Shown here piece after piece: positions 7,199-16,089 of a stretch of 59,414 bases of DNA. Each line of letters opens with the position of its first letter. The stretch's first letter is position 1. Below the pieces are notes generated by a model. The model searched no databases. It was given only the letters and a program-made list of their open reading frames with translations, and had not been told where the DNA came from. Made by a program: the position numbers and the translations under genes. Source of the stretch: Clostridia bacterium. Its GTDB lineage: Bacteria; Bacillota; Clostridia; Oscillospirales; Ruminococcaceae. Location of the stretch: positions 1 to 59,414 of the forward strand of contig RZZW01000016.1 of assembly GCA_009929695.1 (NCBI GenBank). Direction: 5' to 3'.

Positions 7199-9276
7199 TT
7201 ATAGGCAATGATAATATAGCACAGGTGTTTTTGTATGGTAATGGCAGTAGTAGCAGCGGAGGAATTACCGGAGGAGGCAACAGTGGTGGCGTTTATAAAG
7301 TTTATGTACAGAAGAGCGTTATACAAAACACATATATTTATTCTCAAAAAAGCGCAGCAGGTGGAATAGTTGGCGACCAACCGTATAAAATGACAGTTAA
7401 CATAACAGATACTACGGTAAGAAATTGTAATATTGTGAGTGCAGGCGGAACTGGAAAAGGTGGGTTAGCGGGCAAAATAAGCGACACGTTACTAGGCAGC
7501 AATATTTTATGGGATAGTAATTTAATAAAAGAATGTGCTGAGATAACCGAATCAGAAGTCGAAAATTGGTTGACGGGAATGGCGTTCTATCCTACAGGCA
7601 GGAATATAAACAACTCAGGCACATGGGTAGGAAGTGTCTCCGATTCCGCTGCCGACTTTGTTCAGCTTTCGGGCGTGCAGAAAAAAAGCACAAGTACAGC
7701 ACCTATTCTTGAAAATGATGTTGGCAATGCAACTGCACCTTTCAACGACAACGCTACCACGGGAAGTTATATTGTATACGCTGACTATACGCTAAACATC
7801 GACAACAAAGACGGCGCTTCTCCCTATATTACCACTAACCCTAAAAGCAGTGTTGTCGTAACTAATTCCGATAGCACCGACACCACCTTCACAGGTGACG
7901 GTGCTAAAACCACCACTCTTAAGGAGGCATATTATCTTGTGATAAAAACTCCTGCCGACGCAACCAATGAAGTCAACATGAATATTACATCGGCAACGTC
8001 GTTTATAGATAGTGCCTGTTTGCCAAGAGAGGAAAAACATTCCACAACCAACGACCGCACAGGCTATATCTACAAAGCTATAAATCAACAATTAGTTGCA
8101 TTGCCAGATGGCACTACTGAAAAAGTTGTCTCGAAAAGCGACTCTGTTACACTAACCCTGCAAGATACAATTACATGTGACGCAACATATGCAAACAACC
8201 TGCCGAACAACGCAGAGCGGTATTTACAGTTTGCTGTTAAGTTACAGCAGGTGGGTGATGCAAGCGGTAAATTTCCCGGCAGCATACCGCCAAATGTGAC
8301 GGCAACTGTGACGTTCAAGCTGTTAGACGCAAAAGGTAAAGAATTTCAATGGGATGGAATGTCCGGAACAGTATACAACTACACAACCAATGCTGATACT
8401 TCCGAGCTGACGCTCATTTTTGGCAAAGGCAGCGAAGCAAGCAGTGCGTATAACCTCTATTCGCTGTTGAAAAATTACAATGCAAAAGCAACAGATGATG
8501 CAAAAAAACACTTTACAGTAGAGGCAACGGTCAACCTCGCTTTCCCAGACAGCGCTATGACAGTGTTCCCGTCATATACAGATGAAGAAGTTAAAGCCAA
8601 TGGGAATACACCAAAGGGCTATACGCAGTTTGCCGCCGAAACAAGAATTTCGTCGTCCACCTCAACACTTGCCGCAGGCAATAAAAAAACGGACACAGCT
8701 ACAAAGGGCTATTATCGCGGAGCAGAGGCTGTGGCAAAGCTTGACTATAACGCTATAGGCGATATAACACAGCTCGGCATAAACGTAAACGACCTTGAAA
8801 GCGCGACTGACAAGCACCTTATTAACACGCAAGGCGTATATGATATTTCTGCATTGGTGGATAAGGATACAATTATGGCATCCGCCACAAAGCTGGTGTG
8901 CACGGTGGAGCTGCTGCAAAAGTTTACAGACGCAAATGGTGTAATATCATATGTTGGCGTAGAAGAAGGAAACTTCATCTCCCTGAGCGGCGGAAAATAT
9001 AGCGGAAGCAGCTTTACATGGGAGATACCTCGCGAAGAAGATAATACATTCAACGGAACATATAATAGCGAGCAAGGCACATTCACTCTGCTGTTTGATG
9101 TCAATGTGATAACGGACATCGAGCAAGCGGCAATAAACGGCACGTATGCCAACTACGAGGTGAAGCTCACTGTCAAGCTGATGAATGGCACCGCGGACGT
9201 GACAGGAACAAGCGCAGATGATTACTTTAAATATACTCTGGCGCGCGTTTCAACCGAGCTGCTGACGAACCCATAG
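7123..9276 (+). CDS. GLUG protein, C-terminal segment
   Basis: About 717 codons, ending at TAG 9274-9276. It starts with the last GLUG-like motifs (AGGAVGYVSS, AAGGIVGDQP, GKGGLAGKIS) up to about 7490, followed by a long beta-rich region with evenly spaced Thr/Asp/Asn and no recognised catalytic site. Ends LARVSTELLTNP, without a sorting signal. This is the longest intact stretch of the gene. Confidence 0.6.
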   Translation: MVWGTGNAGGAVGYVSSVNCTFENVIIGNDNIAQVFLYGNGSSSSGGITGGGNSGGVYKVYVQKSVIQNTYIYSQKSAAGGIVGDQPYKMTVNITDTTVRNCNIVSAGGTGKGGLAGKISDTLLGSNILWDSNLIKECAEITESEVENWLTGMAFYPTGRNINNSGTWVGSVSDSAADFVQLSGVQKKSTSTAPILENDVGNATAPFNDNATTGSYIVYADYTLNIDNKDGASPYITTNPKSSVVVTNSDSTDTTFTGDGAKTTTLKEAYYLVIKTPADATNEVNMNITSATSFIDSACLPREEKHSTTNDRTGYIYKAINQQLVALPDGTTEKVVSKSDSVTLTLQDTITCDATYANNLPNNAERYLQFAVKLQQVGDASGKFPGSIPPNVTATVTFKLLDAKGKEFQWDGMSGTVYNYTTNADTSELTLIFGKGSEASSAYNLYSLLKNYNAKATDDAKKHFTVEATVNLAFPDSAMTVFPSYTDEEVKANGNTPKGYTQFAAETRISSSTSTLAAGNKKTDTATKGYYRGAEAVAKLDYNAIGDITQLGINVNDLESATDKHLINTQGVYDISALVDKDTIMASATKLVCTVELLQKFTDANGVISYVGVEEGNFISLSGGKYSGSSFTWEIPREEDNTFNGTYNSEQGTFTLLFDVNVITDIEQAAINGTYANYEVKLTVKLMNGTADVTGTSADDYFKYTLARVSTELLTNP

Positions 9277-9286
9277 CATAAAATAA

Positions 9287-9335
9287 AAAACGGCTTGTAT
9301 CAGATGTAAAAAACACATCTGATACAAGCCGTTTT
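9287..9335. terminator. bidirectional intrinsic terminator
   Basis: Perfect 21-bp stem AAAACGGCTTGTATCAGATGT / ACATCTGATACAAGCCGTTTT with a 7-nt loop and A/T tracts on both sides. It lies between the convergent GLUG gene and the MATE gene and suits both. Confidence 0.9.
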
Positions 9336-9340
9336 ACTGT

Positions 9341-10663
9341 TTATTTTTTCATCTTAAAATAATACACCACTTGCAGCACAAGCATTACGCACCAACCGTT
9401 GGCGCAGGCGGCGGGGATGGCGTTTATACCGTAGCTTTGCGAGAGCGCGTAGACGCAGGCGGTGCGGATTGTTATTTGCGTTATTGTGCCCGCGAGGGTT
9501 ATCGGCATGTGTCCCATGCCGCGAAAATAACCCTGAAAGCCGTTTGTGAAGCCCGGCAAAATGTAGAGAAACGACATCAGCGCGAGATAATCACTGCCGA
9601 GACGTATCACCTCAACGGCATCGGCGCTGACGAAAATATGCATTATCGGCGTGCGGCAAAGGAAAACAAGCCCGAAAATTACAACGCCATACACAAGCTC
9701 AATCAGCATACCGACGCGAAAGCCGCGTCGTATCCGCTCGGGCTTGTTTGCGCCGTAGTTTTGCGCTGTGAACGTCGTCATCGCGTGCGAAATGTTCTGC
9801 TCGGGCGTGCAGGCGTAGTCGTCCACGCGCGTCGCCGCGTTGAACGCCGCCATCACATCGACGCCCATCGTGTTCACGCAGCCCTGAATCAGCAGCTTGC
9901 CAATCGGCTGGCACGCCTGTTGCAGCGCCGTCACGCCGCCGTATTTCAGCGTCTCTTTAAGCAGCGCACGGTCAGCCTTAAAGCCGTGCGCCTCAATGTG
10001 CAAAACAGGCACTTTTCGGTAGACATAAATTATGCAAAGCACCGCGCTGACTGCCTGCGCGACGACTGTCGTCATGGCTGAGCACACAACGCCGAAGCCG
10101 AAAAAGCCGATGAGCACAATGTCAAGCCCCGCGTTGAGCACCGACGCAAACACGAGAAATTTGAGCGGAGTTTTCGAGTCGCCGACACTTTTCAGCGCGG
10201 ACGATATGGCGTTGTAAAAATATGTGAACGGCATTCCGATAAAAATCAATCGCAGATATAAAACGGAAACATCATAAATACTGTTAGGCACTTGCAGCGC
10301 CGTCATTATCTGTCCCGCAAAAATGATGCCAGGCAGCGTTATCATCGCCGAAAAATAAAGCCCAAACACGCTCAAGGTTGCCATTTCGCGCCGAAGCTTT
10401 TGAAAATCATCCGCTCCGAACGCGCGGCTCATTATGACGGACGCGCCGATGCACACGCCCGAAATGCCGAGAATGAACAAATTCATCACAGGGCTCGCCG
10501 TGCCGACAGCCGCCAAAACGTCCTTGCCGATAAACCGCCCCACAATCGCAGCGTCGACGACGTTGTAGGTGAGCTGAAAAATGTTGCCGAGTATCAGTGG
10601 CAATGCATAGCCGATAAGCTGCCGCGATATGCTGCCGCTAGTCATATTGAGCGTTTTAGGCAT
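9341..10663 (-). CDS. MATE-family multidrug/Na+ antiporter
   Basis: 440-residue, ~12-segment integral membrane exporter of the MATE/DinF type. Diagnostic stretches include LIGYALPLILGNIFQLTYNV near the N-terminus, VVDAAIVGRFIG, and ALKSVGDSKTPL in the middle. Cation-coupled export of drugs or metabolites is the family function; the substrate is unknown. ATG 10663 is chosen over the upstream codon at 10714 because AAAGGA (10673-10678) lies ~9 nt before it and the extra 17 codons are polar and unlike the family. It is convergent with the GLUG gene and has a strong terminator immediately after its stop. Confidence 0.9.
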   Translation of the reverse strand: MPKTLNMTSGSISRQLIGYALPLILGNIFQLTYNVVDAAIVGRFIGKDVLAAVGTASPVMNLFILGISGVCIGASVIMSRAFGADDFQKLRREMATLSVFGLYFSAMITLPGIIFAGQIMTALQVPNSIYDVSVLYLRLIFIGMPFTYFYNAISSALKSVGDSKTPLKFLVFASVLNAGLDIVLIGFFGFGVVCSAMTTVVAQAVSAVLCIIYVYRKVPVLHIEAHGFKADRALLKETLKYGGVTALQQACQPIGKLLIQGCVNTMGVDVMAAFNAATRVDDYACTPEQNISHAMTTFTAQNYGANKPERIRRGFRVGMLIELVYGVVIFGLVFLCRTPIMHIFVSADAVEVIRLGSDYLALMSFLYILPGFTNGFQGYFRGMGHMPITLAGTITQITIRTACVYALSQSYGINAIPAACANGWCVMLVLQVVYYFKMKK

Positions 10664-10713
10664 GTAAATTCGTCCTTTGGGGAAGATTTTTTTGGTTAGT
10701 TTGCGCGGTATCA

Positions 10714-10815
10714 CCTCATCAGTCGCCTTCGGCGCCAGCTTCCCCTCAAGGGGAAGCCTACGAAAAGCCTTCCCCCTTGGGGGAAGGTGACGCGACGAAG
10801 GAGCGACGGATGAGG
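10714..10815. repeat. family A element (~100 bp)
   Basis: Bounded by CCTCATC...GATGAGG, with two internal hairpins (CTTCCCCTCAAGGGGAAG and CCTTCCCCCTTGGGGGAAGG). Other copies at 17531-17631 (inverted), 33106-33203 and 57264-57364. MITE-like, with no coding capacity. Confidence 0.85.
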
Positions 10816-10828
10816 CAAATGCATAGTA

Positions 10829-11938
10829 TCACTTAAATTCAAACGTCAATTTCGCGGGGTTATGGTCGCTGAATGCAAAATCGGTGTCGATGTTTTCGGC
10901 TGTGGCTTTAATGTTATCACTTATAATGAAACCGTCGAGAACTGCGGTGTAGTTTACTCCCTTTTCATATGGCAGGTCGGTGCTGCGGCAGGTGGCTGTT
11001 TTGTCGGCGTTTTCGGCGTGAACGATTGAAAAACCGGACGGCAAATCGTCGTCAGACAGCTTCGCGACCCATTCTGGCGTGAGCTGCTGCGTTTCAAAAA
11101 TGTCTGCACCGTCGCCGAGCACATGGTTAAAATCTCCGCCAATTATGACGTAATTGCCCTTCGCACGCTCCGCCGCCGCCGTCTCAAAAAGAAGCTCTAA
11201 CTGCTGCGCACGGATAATTCCGCCCTCGTCATACGCCGACATGTGGCTGTTTATCAGCACAAGCTGTGCGTCCGCGCCGTCTATGGGCAGATATTCGACG
11301 GCAAAGCAGCGGTCAAGGTCAAAAAATTTCGTGAAGAAGCTCGTGTCTACAGGGTAGCTGCGGCGCACGGCGCTGTCAACCTCATATCGCGACAGCGTCA
11401 CAAGCCCCGCGTCCACCTTGCCGTGCATTTCGTAAAGCGGGTAGGCGAGGTATGCGCTGTGGAAATTTTGCGCATAGGTGTAGCCGTAATCGGCAAAAGC
11501 GCCGCGCACGAGCGCGGTTTGGTCGATGTGGTGGCTACGCGTCGCGTCGCGGTCAACCTCCTGCAAAAAGTAAAAATCCGCGTCGGCGTTCTGCATTGCT
11601 GATATCGCGCCGGATGTGTTTTCGTTCACGATATCAACTGACTGCGCGCGCGACATTGTGCCCGCAACCGCCGTGCCGTCCTTCATTGTGCCGCTGTCCA
11701 TAAAAAACGAAAAGTCGTGATTATACGCCCCAAAGCCAATGTTGTAGGTCATAACGGAATATTTTCCGTCATCATCAAGCTTTTCCGTCTGCGCGTTTTC
11801 AACATCAAGCGCCAAATTATCATCAATTCGGTAATATTGAAGCTGAATATACAATATGTATACACCAAGAACGAGCGCAACGAGCAAAATTAAACCTGCA
11901 ATAATTAAAAGAGCGCGCTTGATAATTTTTTTAGTCAT
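10829..11938 (-). CDS. membrane-anchored endonuclease/exonuclease/phosphatase-family protein
   Basis: 369 residues. An N-terminal membrane segment (~9-31) anchors an extracytoplasmic EEP domain. The metal and catalytic motifs are present in order: MTYNIG (63-68), LQEVD (125-129), INSHMSAYD (229-237), GGDFNH (267-272) and FSDHNP (356-361). The family covers DNase I-like nucleases, sphingomyelinases and inositol phosphatases. Export suggests an external nucleic acid, phospholipid or phosphate ester substrate, which cannot be told from sequence. AAAGG lies about 9 nt before the ATG. Stands alone between repeat-rich gaps. Confidence 0.85.
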   Translation of the reverse strand: MTKKIIKRALLIIAGLILLVALVLGVYILYIQLQYYRIDDNLALDVENAQTEKLDDDGKYSVMTYNIGFGAYNHDFSFFMDSGTMKDGTAVAGTMSRAQSVDIVNENTSGAISAMQNADADFYFLQEVDRDATRSHHIDQTALVRGAFADYGYTYAQNFHSAYLAYPLYEMHGKVDAGLVTLSRYEVDSAVRRSYPVDTSFFTKFFDLDRCFAVEYLPIDGADAQLVLINSHMSAYDEGGIIRAQQLELLFETAAAERAKGNYVIIGGDFNHVLGDGADIFETQQLTPEWVAKLSDDDLPSGFSIVHAENADKTATCRSTDLPYEKGVNYTAVLDGFIISDNIKATAENIDTDFAFSDHNPAKLTFEFK

Positions 11939-12577
11939 GTCAATGCCTTTCTGCGTTGAATGCGCGGGTGAAAGTTTTCCTAATTTATGAACTTTACAAT
12001 GTAGGGAGCTATGCCCTCGTCGCTCCGTTTACCGATAGTTTGCAAAAAGCGATGCGGGACGTCGAGGACACCGTCCCCTACAAAAGGAATGTCCCTACAG
12101 TAGCGCTCGAAGCGCTGTTAAGAAAACTGGCAGTTTAGATAAAATAACAATTGCGTCGTTGCTGTGGAACGCCCCTGCGAAGAGCCGTTACCGACAGTTT
12201 GAGCAAAGCTTTCCACGGGCTGTGGTCAGCCCGCCCTACGCGGTCACAAGAAAGTAACAAGTAGCGCACAAAAGTAAAATTAAGCGCATTGCGCGCCCTT
12301 ACAATTTTCGGTGAACCGTAGGGGCGGATTCCATATCCGCCCGCAATTCCGTGCAAATTTACGCTGCGCCGCATTTGTAGGGCTAGATGCCTACATCGAG
12401 CCGTGGCCGTGGCGATGTGCAAACCTAAGCGGGACGTCGAGGACGCCGTCCCATACAATCCCACTTCTAAATTTGTGTAAACCTTGCGGGACGGGAAACC
12501 CGTCCCCTACATTGCAACAAAAAAGTAACAGGGGAGGCAAAAAGTTTATAAATCAGCAAAAACTAATTACGCTTTTA
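11939..12577. repeat. gene-free stretch with family B palindrome array
   Basis: About 640 bp without a supported gene. It holds at least six family B units: around 12001-12028 (GTAGGGAGC...GCTCCG), 12052-12080 (GGGACGTCGAGGACACCG), 12160-12240 degenerate units, 12319-12346 (GGCGGATTCCATATCCGCC), 12375-12405 (TAGGGCTAGATGCC...), 12429-12460 (GGGACGTCGAGGACGCCG) and 12487-12512 (GGGACGGGAAACCCGTCCC). The order at 12318-12456 is repeated at 36056-36195 and, inverted, at 46026-46163. Confidence 0.8.
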
Positions 12578-12622
12578 AAACAAGCCCCGCTAGCCATTTT
12601 TGGACGGTAATGCGGGGCTTTG
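12578..12622 (-). terminator. intrinsic terminator after the tsaE-upp run
   Basis: On the minus strand AAGCCCCGC and GCGGGGCTT pair around a ~23-nt loop and are followed by GTTTTAAAA. It begins a few bases after the stop codon at 12626. Confidence 0.75.
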
Positions 12623-12625
12623 AAA

Positions 12626-13747
12626 TTATTTATTTTCGTCGGATTTCTTCCATGCGTTTGGGTCGGATTCTGTTGTGCGCATGCCGTTGAGCCATGCGAA
12701 TGGCACTGCTGCGCCGTTTTCGCCGGTTTCTGTATTTTCGGCGGGTGCAGGTGCGGGCGCTGTTGATGCTGCTGTTTGTGCGCTGTCTGCTGCGGCTTGC
12801 TTTTGAAGCTGCACTGCTCTTGCCGCGCGCATGCGCTCTTCGGCGGCGGCTCTTGCGCTTGCGATGCGTGCTGCCGCGTCGGCTTCCGCTTTCTTTGCGG
12901 CTTGTGCGGCGGCGGCTTTTTCGGCGGCTATGCGTGCCGCGCGTTCTGTTGCCGCGCGCTGTGTCGCTTCACGCGCCGCTTGTTCTGCAGCGGCTTTTTC
13001 TATCGCGATGCGGCGAGCCTCTTCCTGTGCGGCTCGCTCACGTGCAATGCGCTCGCGGGCAAGGCGCTCTTTATACGATGGCTCGGCGCTCGGCCATGAT
13101 ATCGGCGGTGCGTAAACCTTGTGCGCTTCCTGCACGCTATCTGTCGCAGACGGTTGAGAAGTCGCCGTTTCCGTTGCATTCACAGGCTGCTCCACAGCTT
13201 TTTGCACAGGCTGCGCAGCAGCCGGCTGTGCACTTTGGCGCGGCTTTGCGGCGGGCGCTTCTGCCTTTTGAACCGATTGAACAGGCTTTTCAACGGCGGC
13301 AACAGGCTGTTCAACGGCGGCAACAGGCTGTTCCTGCACGGTTTCAACCGCTTTTTCTTCCTTTACAATCTCTGCCGGCACGGCGGCCTCTTGTGCGGCG
13401 GGCGCTTTGGCTGCGGCAACGGGCTTTACGTCGTCGTCAGCGGGCTTATAAAGCTCCTCTGTCGACTTTTTTTCCTCAGTTGGCGCGGCTTTTTTGCCCT
13501 TTTTAGGCTCTTTTACAGTCGGCGCTGCGCAAAGGCGCAAAGCGCGTATCTCCGCGATTTTGCTGCGCACCATGCCCACTATTGCGAGCGCCAAAACAGC
13601 GCAGCAAGCAAGCATAAGATATTTCACAAATGCGGGCAAAACGCTGCTTATGAGCAGCAGCACGACGGCGACGACAAGCAGCAGCGTGAGCGCTATTGTC
13701 GTGCAAACAGTCGCGGTTATTTTTCTTTTAAGGTCTTGGTTTTCCAT
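12626..13747 (-). CDS. hypothetical membrane protein with Ala/Glu-rich coiled coil
   Basis: 373 residues, family not recognised. Two adjacent membrane segments (~10-34 and ~36-58) are followed by a Lys/Glu/Pro/Ala-rich linker (~80-200, with repeated AVEQPVAAVE-type motifs) and an Ala/Arg/Glu helix (~225-320) predicted to be a long coiled coil. Ends in a small Trp-containing tail (PFAWLNGMR). Last gene of the tsaE-tsaB-rpiB-upp run, 27 nt after upp, with GAGGAG upstream of its ATG and a terminator after it. The architecture resembles cell-envelope spacer proteins; a function is not inferred. The long antisense ORFs over it are compositional shadows. Confidence 0.65.
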   Translation of the reverse strand: MENQDLKRKITATVCTTIALTLLLVVAVVLLLISSVLPAFVKYLMLACCAVLALAIVGMVRSKIAEIRALRLCAAPTVKEPKKGKKAAPTEEKKSTEELYKPADDDVKPVAAAKAPAAQEAAVPAEIVKEEKAVETVQEQPVAAVEQPVAAVEKPVQSVQKAEAPAAKPRQSAQPAAAQPVQKAVEQPVNATETATSQPSATDSVQEAHKVYAPPISWPSAEPSYKERLARERIARERAAQEEARRIAIEKAAAEQAAREATQRAATERAARIAAEKAAAAQAAKKAEADAAARIASARAAAEERMRAARAVQLQKQAAADSAQTAASTAPAPAPAENTETGENGAAVPFAWLNGMRTTESDPNAWKKSDENK

Positions 13748-13774
13748 ATACTAAAACAAACTCCTCTGCAAAGG

Positions 13775-14401
13775 CTATTTTGTGCCGAATATACGGTCGC
13801 CCGCGTCGCCAAGTCCGGGGACAATATAGCCGTTTTCATTTAGCTTTTCGTCAAGCGAAGCGATGTAGATATCAACGTCGGGATGCGTTTCCTGCAAGCG
13901 CTTTAAGCCCTCGGGTGCAGCGATTATCGCAAGGAATTTTATCGACTTTACGCCGCGCTTTTTAAGCTGAGTGATAGCGTCGCACGCGCTGCCGCCTGTC
14001 GCGAGCATCGGGTCGAGCACCATTACCTCGCGCTCGGCGATGTCCGGGGGCATTTTGCAGTAATATTCAACGGGGTTGAGCGTTTTTTCGTCGCGGTAAA
14101 GCCCGATGTGGCCAACCTTTGCGGCGGGCAAAAGCACATGCATACCGTCCACCATGCCGAGGCCGGCGCGCAAAATCGGAACAAGCGCAAGCTTGCGTCC
14201 CGACAACACCTTTGTCTTGGCGATGGCGATGGGCGTCTCAATCTCAATTTCCTCGGTGGGCAAATCGCGCGACGCCTCGTAGCAAAGCAGTGTCGCAATT
14301 TCGCTCACAAGCTCTTTAAACTCTTTAGTGCCTGTGTTTTTGTTGCGCAAAAGGCTCACCTTGTGTGCGACAAGCGGATGGTTCATGATAGTAATGCTCA
14401 T
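13775..14401 (-). CDS. upp: uracil phosphoribosyltransferase
   Basis: 208 residues, the usual family length. Makes UMP from uracil and PRPP in pyrimidine salvage. Recognised by [13 protein letters not shown], the PRPP-binding loop [10 protein letters not shown], and the C-terminal uracil-binding region [16 protein letters not shown]. Starts at ATG 14401 with AGGAG about 12 nt upstream. It follows rpiB by 57 nt in the same direction; both handle ribose-phosphate metabolism. The AT-rich spacer may hold a secondary promoter, but no convincing -35/-10 pair was found. Confidence 0.97.
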   Translation of the reverse strand: MSITIMNHPLVAHKVSLLRNKNTGTKEFKELVSEIATLLCYEASRDLPTEEIEIETPIAIAKTKVLSGRKLALVPILRAGLGMVDGMHVLLPAAKVGHIGLYRDEKTLNPVEYYCKMPPDIAEREVMVLDPMLATGGSACDAITQLKKRGVKSIKFLAIIAAPEGLKRLQETHPDVDIYIASLDEKLNENGYIVPGLGDAGDRIFGTK

Positions 14402-14458
14402 AATGAAAAAACTCCTTTAGTTTTTTTTATTATAAAATTTTGTAAAAATATATTACCG

Positions 14459-14902
14459 TTAATTTTCAAGCGCGGAAATTTTGCTGACGCGCAGCGCGTG
14501 TCTGCCGCCCTCAAATTCGCCGTCGACAAATGCGTCCGCAAGCTCGCACGCAAGCCCTGCGCCGACGACGCGTCCGCCCATGCAAAGCGCGTTTGCGTCG
14601 TTGTGTAAACGTGTGTATTTCGCGCTGAAAAAGTCGCTGCAGCAGCACGCGCGAATGCCCTTTATTTTATTTGCGGCCATGCTTATGCCTACGCCTGTGC
14701 CGCAAAAAAGCAGCGCTGCGTCAGCCTTGCCCGCCAAAACAGCCTCGCAGGGCGGCACTGCCATGTCGGGATAATCGACGCTCTCGGCGCTGTTTGTACC
14801 AAAATCGATGACTTCAAAGCCGCGCTGTTCAAGATGCGCTTTGACGGCGTTTTTAAGCTCAAAGCCGCCGTGGTCTGCGCCCATTGCTATTTTTTTTATC
14901 AT
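14459..14902 (-). CDS. rpiB: ribose-5-phosphate isomerase B
   Basis: 147 residues from ATG 14902. Interconverts ribose-5-P and ribulose-5-P (some family members act on allose-6-P or galactose-6-P). Motifs: MGADHGGFELK at the N-terminus, FCGTGVGISMAANK with the catalytic Cys, and the CCCSDFFSAKYTRLHNDANAL-type region conserved in RpiB. The start is set by GAGG at 14910-14913, spaced 7 nt from this ATG; the upstream in-frame extension is antisense-like Arg-rich noise. The ATG overlaps the TGA of tsaB by ATGA, so translation is coupled. Confidence 0.93.
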   Translation of the reverse strand: MIKKIAMGADHGGFELKNAVKAHLEQRGFEVIDFGTNSAESVDYPDMAVPPCEAVLAGKADAALLFCGTGVGISMAANKIKGIRACCCSDFFSAKYTRLHNDANALCMGGRVVGAGLACELADAFVDGEFEGGRHALRVSKISALEN

Positions 14903-15597
14903 TTGCATACCTCGTTTTTCATTTTTTCGGCGCGCTCGCGCTCTGCTTGAGACAGCCTGTGATAGTCGGGAATAAGCTCGTCCGCCGACGTGCAAAGACC
15001 GTCCTTGTACATTTTTTCTGCCGCGCGGCATATCCCATTCGCGCGGCCAAAGCGGTATTCGGCGGGCATAAGGCGAACGTTTTCGCTCTTTTGGCAAACC
15101 AAATGCGCTCCGTCGCCCATGCAAATCGGGTTCTCGCCAAATTCGCAAAGCTTTTCTGCAAAATTTGCCGCCGACATTGCGGTGTCGTCTAAAAACCGCG
15201 TCACCTCGCCGTTTTTTATGCGGAATGCCGCACAGTAAACCTCGCCGCGCCTTGCGTCGAGCGCCGTGCCGAGCGTGCAGTCAAACGGAACGCTGTGCGC
15301 AAGCGCCTCGAGCGTCGAGACGGAAGCGCACGGTGTGTCGTGTGCAAACGCAAGCCCTTTCAGCGCCGCAAGACCAATTCTCAGCCCTGTGAAGCTGCCA
15401 GGCCCCGCGCACGCCGCGAATAAAGCAACATCGGAAATATCAAGCTTTGCCGCCTTAAACGCCGCGTCGCAAAGAGCGAGCAGCGTTTCGCTGTGCGTTA
15501 AGCCTGTGGCAAGGTAGCTTTCGTAAACTATTTTGCCGTCCGTAAACACGCACACGCCCGCGGTTTTGCCCGCGGAATCAAGCGCAAATATCGTCAT
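14899..15597 (-). CDS. tsaB: tRNA t6A biosynthesis protein TsaB
   Basis: 232 residues of the ASKHA/YeaZ fold. With TsaD and TsaE it forms the complex that transfers threonylcarbamoyl to A37 of ANN-decoding tRNAs. Diagnostic parts: the N-terminal ALDSAGKTAGV, the SETLLALCDAAF helix, and the AGPGSFTGLRIGLAALKGLA motif (~65-84). It lacks the metal-binding motif of TsaD, as expected of TsaB. It overlaps tsaE by 4 nt upstream and rpiB by 4 nt downstream. tsaD is not in the window. Confidence 0.95.
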   Translation of the reverse strand: MTIFALDSAGKTAGVCVFTDGKIVYESYLATGLTHSETLLALCDAAFKAAKLDISDVALFAACAGPGSFTGLRIGLAALKGLAFAHDTPCASVSTLEALAHSVPFDCTLGTALDARRGEVYCAAFRIKNGEVTRFLDDTAMSAANFAEKLCEFGENPICMGDGAHLVCQKSENVRLMPAEYRFGRANGICRAAEKMYKDGLCTSADELIPDYHRLSQAERERAEKMKNEVCK

Positions 15598-16019
15598 AGC
15601 TCACCGCCCGAAATCGTAATTTCCCGCTCGTCGCCGCCAAGAGATTTTATGTCGACGCGCACCGCCGCTTCGCCCGCAAGGATATCGGCGACGTTCTCGC
15701 TCCATTCGGCAGCCACAACAGCGCCCTCGTCGAGATAATCGTAAAAGCCCGCGCTCTCAAGCCCCTCAAGCGTATAAATGCGGTAGAGGTCAAAATGCGC
15801 AAAGGTCTGCGCGCCGCGATAGGCGTTCACAATGGCAAAGGTCGGGCTTGACACCTCGTCGATGCAGCCGAGCCCTTTTGCGATGCCCTCGCAAAAAGCC
15901 GTTTTGCCCGCGCCGAGCCCGCCCGTAAAAAGCACAAGCGAGGAGGGAACAAGCGTTTTGGCAAGCCTTTCGCCAAGCGCAACTGTCTCGCTTTTGCCGT
16001 GCGTCAAATATTTAGCCAA
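15594..16019 (-). CDS. tsaE: tRNA t6A biosynthesis ATPase TsaE
   Basis: About 141 residues from TTG 16019. Small P-loop ATPase that drives the TsaBDE cycle. Walker A is GGLGAGKT; the switch region SSPTFAIVNAY and the FDLYRI motif are family-typical. The ATG at 16073 would add 18 residues but has no ribosome site, and the -10 box of a good promoter (16054-16059) lies inside that extension. A GAGAGGGG site (16030-16037) precedes the TTG, so TTG is preferred. First gene of the tsaE-tsaB-rpiB-upp-hypothetical run. Confidence 0.92.
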   Translation of the reverse strand: MAKYLTHGKSETVALGERLAKTLVPSSLVLFTGGLGAGKTAFCEGIAKGLGCIDEVSSPTFAIVNAYRGAQTFAHFDLYRIYTLEGLESAGFYDYLDEGAVVAAEWSENVADILAGEAAVRVDIKSLGGDEREITISGGEL

Positions 16020-16053
16020 AAGCGTGCAGCCCCTCTCATTGTCATACAAGATT

Positions 16054-16083
16054 ATTATATACCTAAATGGCATAGGATGTAAA
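16054..16083 (-). promoter_or_regulatory. sigma-A promoter of the tsaE run
   Basis: On the minus strand TTTACA (16078-16083), an 18-bp spacer and TATAAT (16054-16059). Transcription would start near 16047, between the ATG at 16073 and the TTG start, which supports the TTG. Confidence 0.75.
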
Positions 16084-16089
16084 GTAATA

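Larger units (their letters stand above)
3195..9276 (+). pseudogene. giant GLUG-repeat surface protein, multiply interrupted
   Basis: A ~2,030-codon gene that can be followed across the whole span only by correcting six lesions: in-frame TAA at 3801-3803, in-frame TGA at 4002-4004, -1 shift near 4215-4222, +1 shift near 4960-4976, -1 shift near 6745-6755, and -1 shift near 7108-7120. Both sides of each break remain fully coding with the same composition, so decay is recent or the breaks are sequence errors. Domains: SipW-type signal (SITFAAYTNQ), a Ser-rich linker, ~17 GLUG-like motifs (GGLVG/GGIVG) between about 4130 and 7480, and a ~600-residue C-terminal beta-rich region without GLUG motifs. 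No LPXTG sorting signal or membrane anchor at the C-terminus. GLUG motifs are known from bacterial surface proteins and IgA peptidases; no protease motif was seen here. RBS AAGGTG at 3182-3187. Confidence 0.7.

Noticed and set aside
12694..13506. Long plus-strand ORFs (up to 270 codons) opposite the Ala/Glu-rich membrane protein
   Set aside because: They are antisense shadows of GC-rich Ala/Glu codons; Arg/Leu/Cys-rich with no domain, and the minus-strand gene has a good context.
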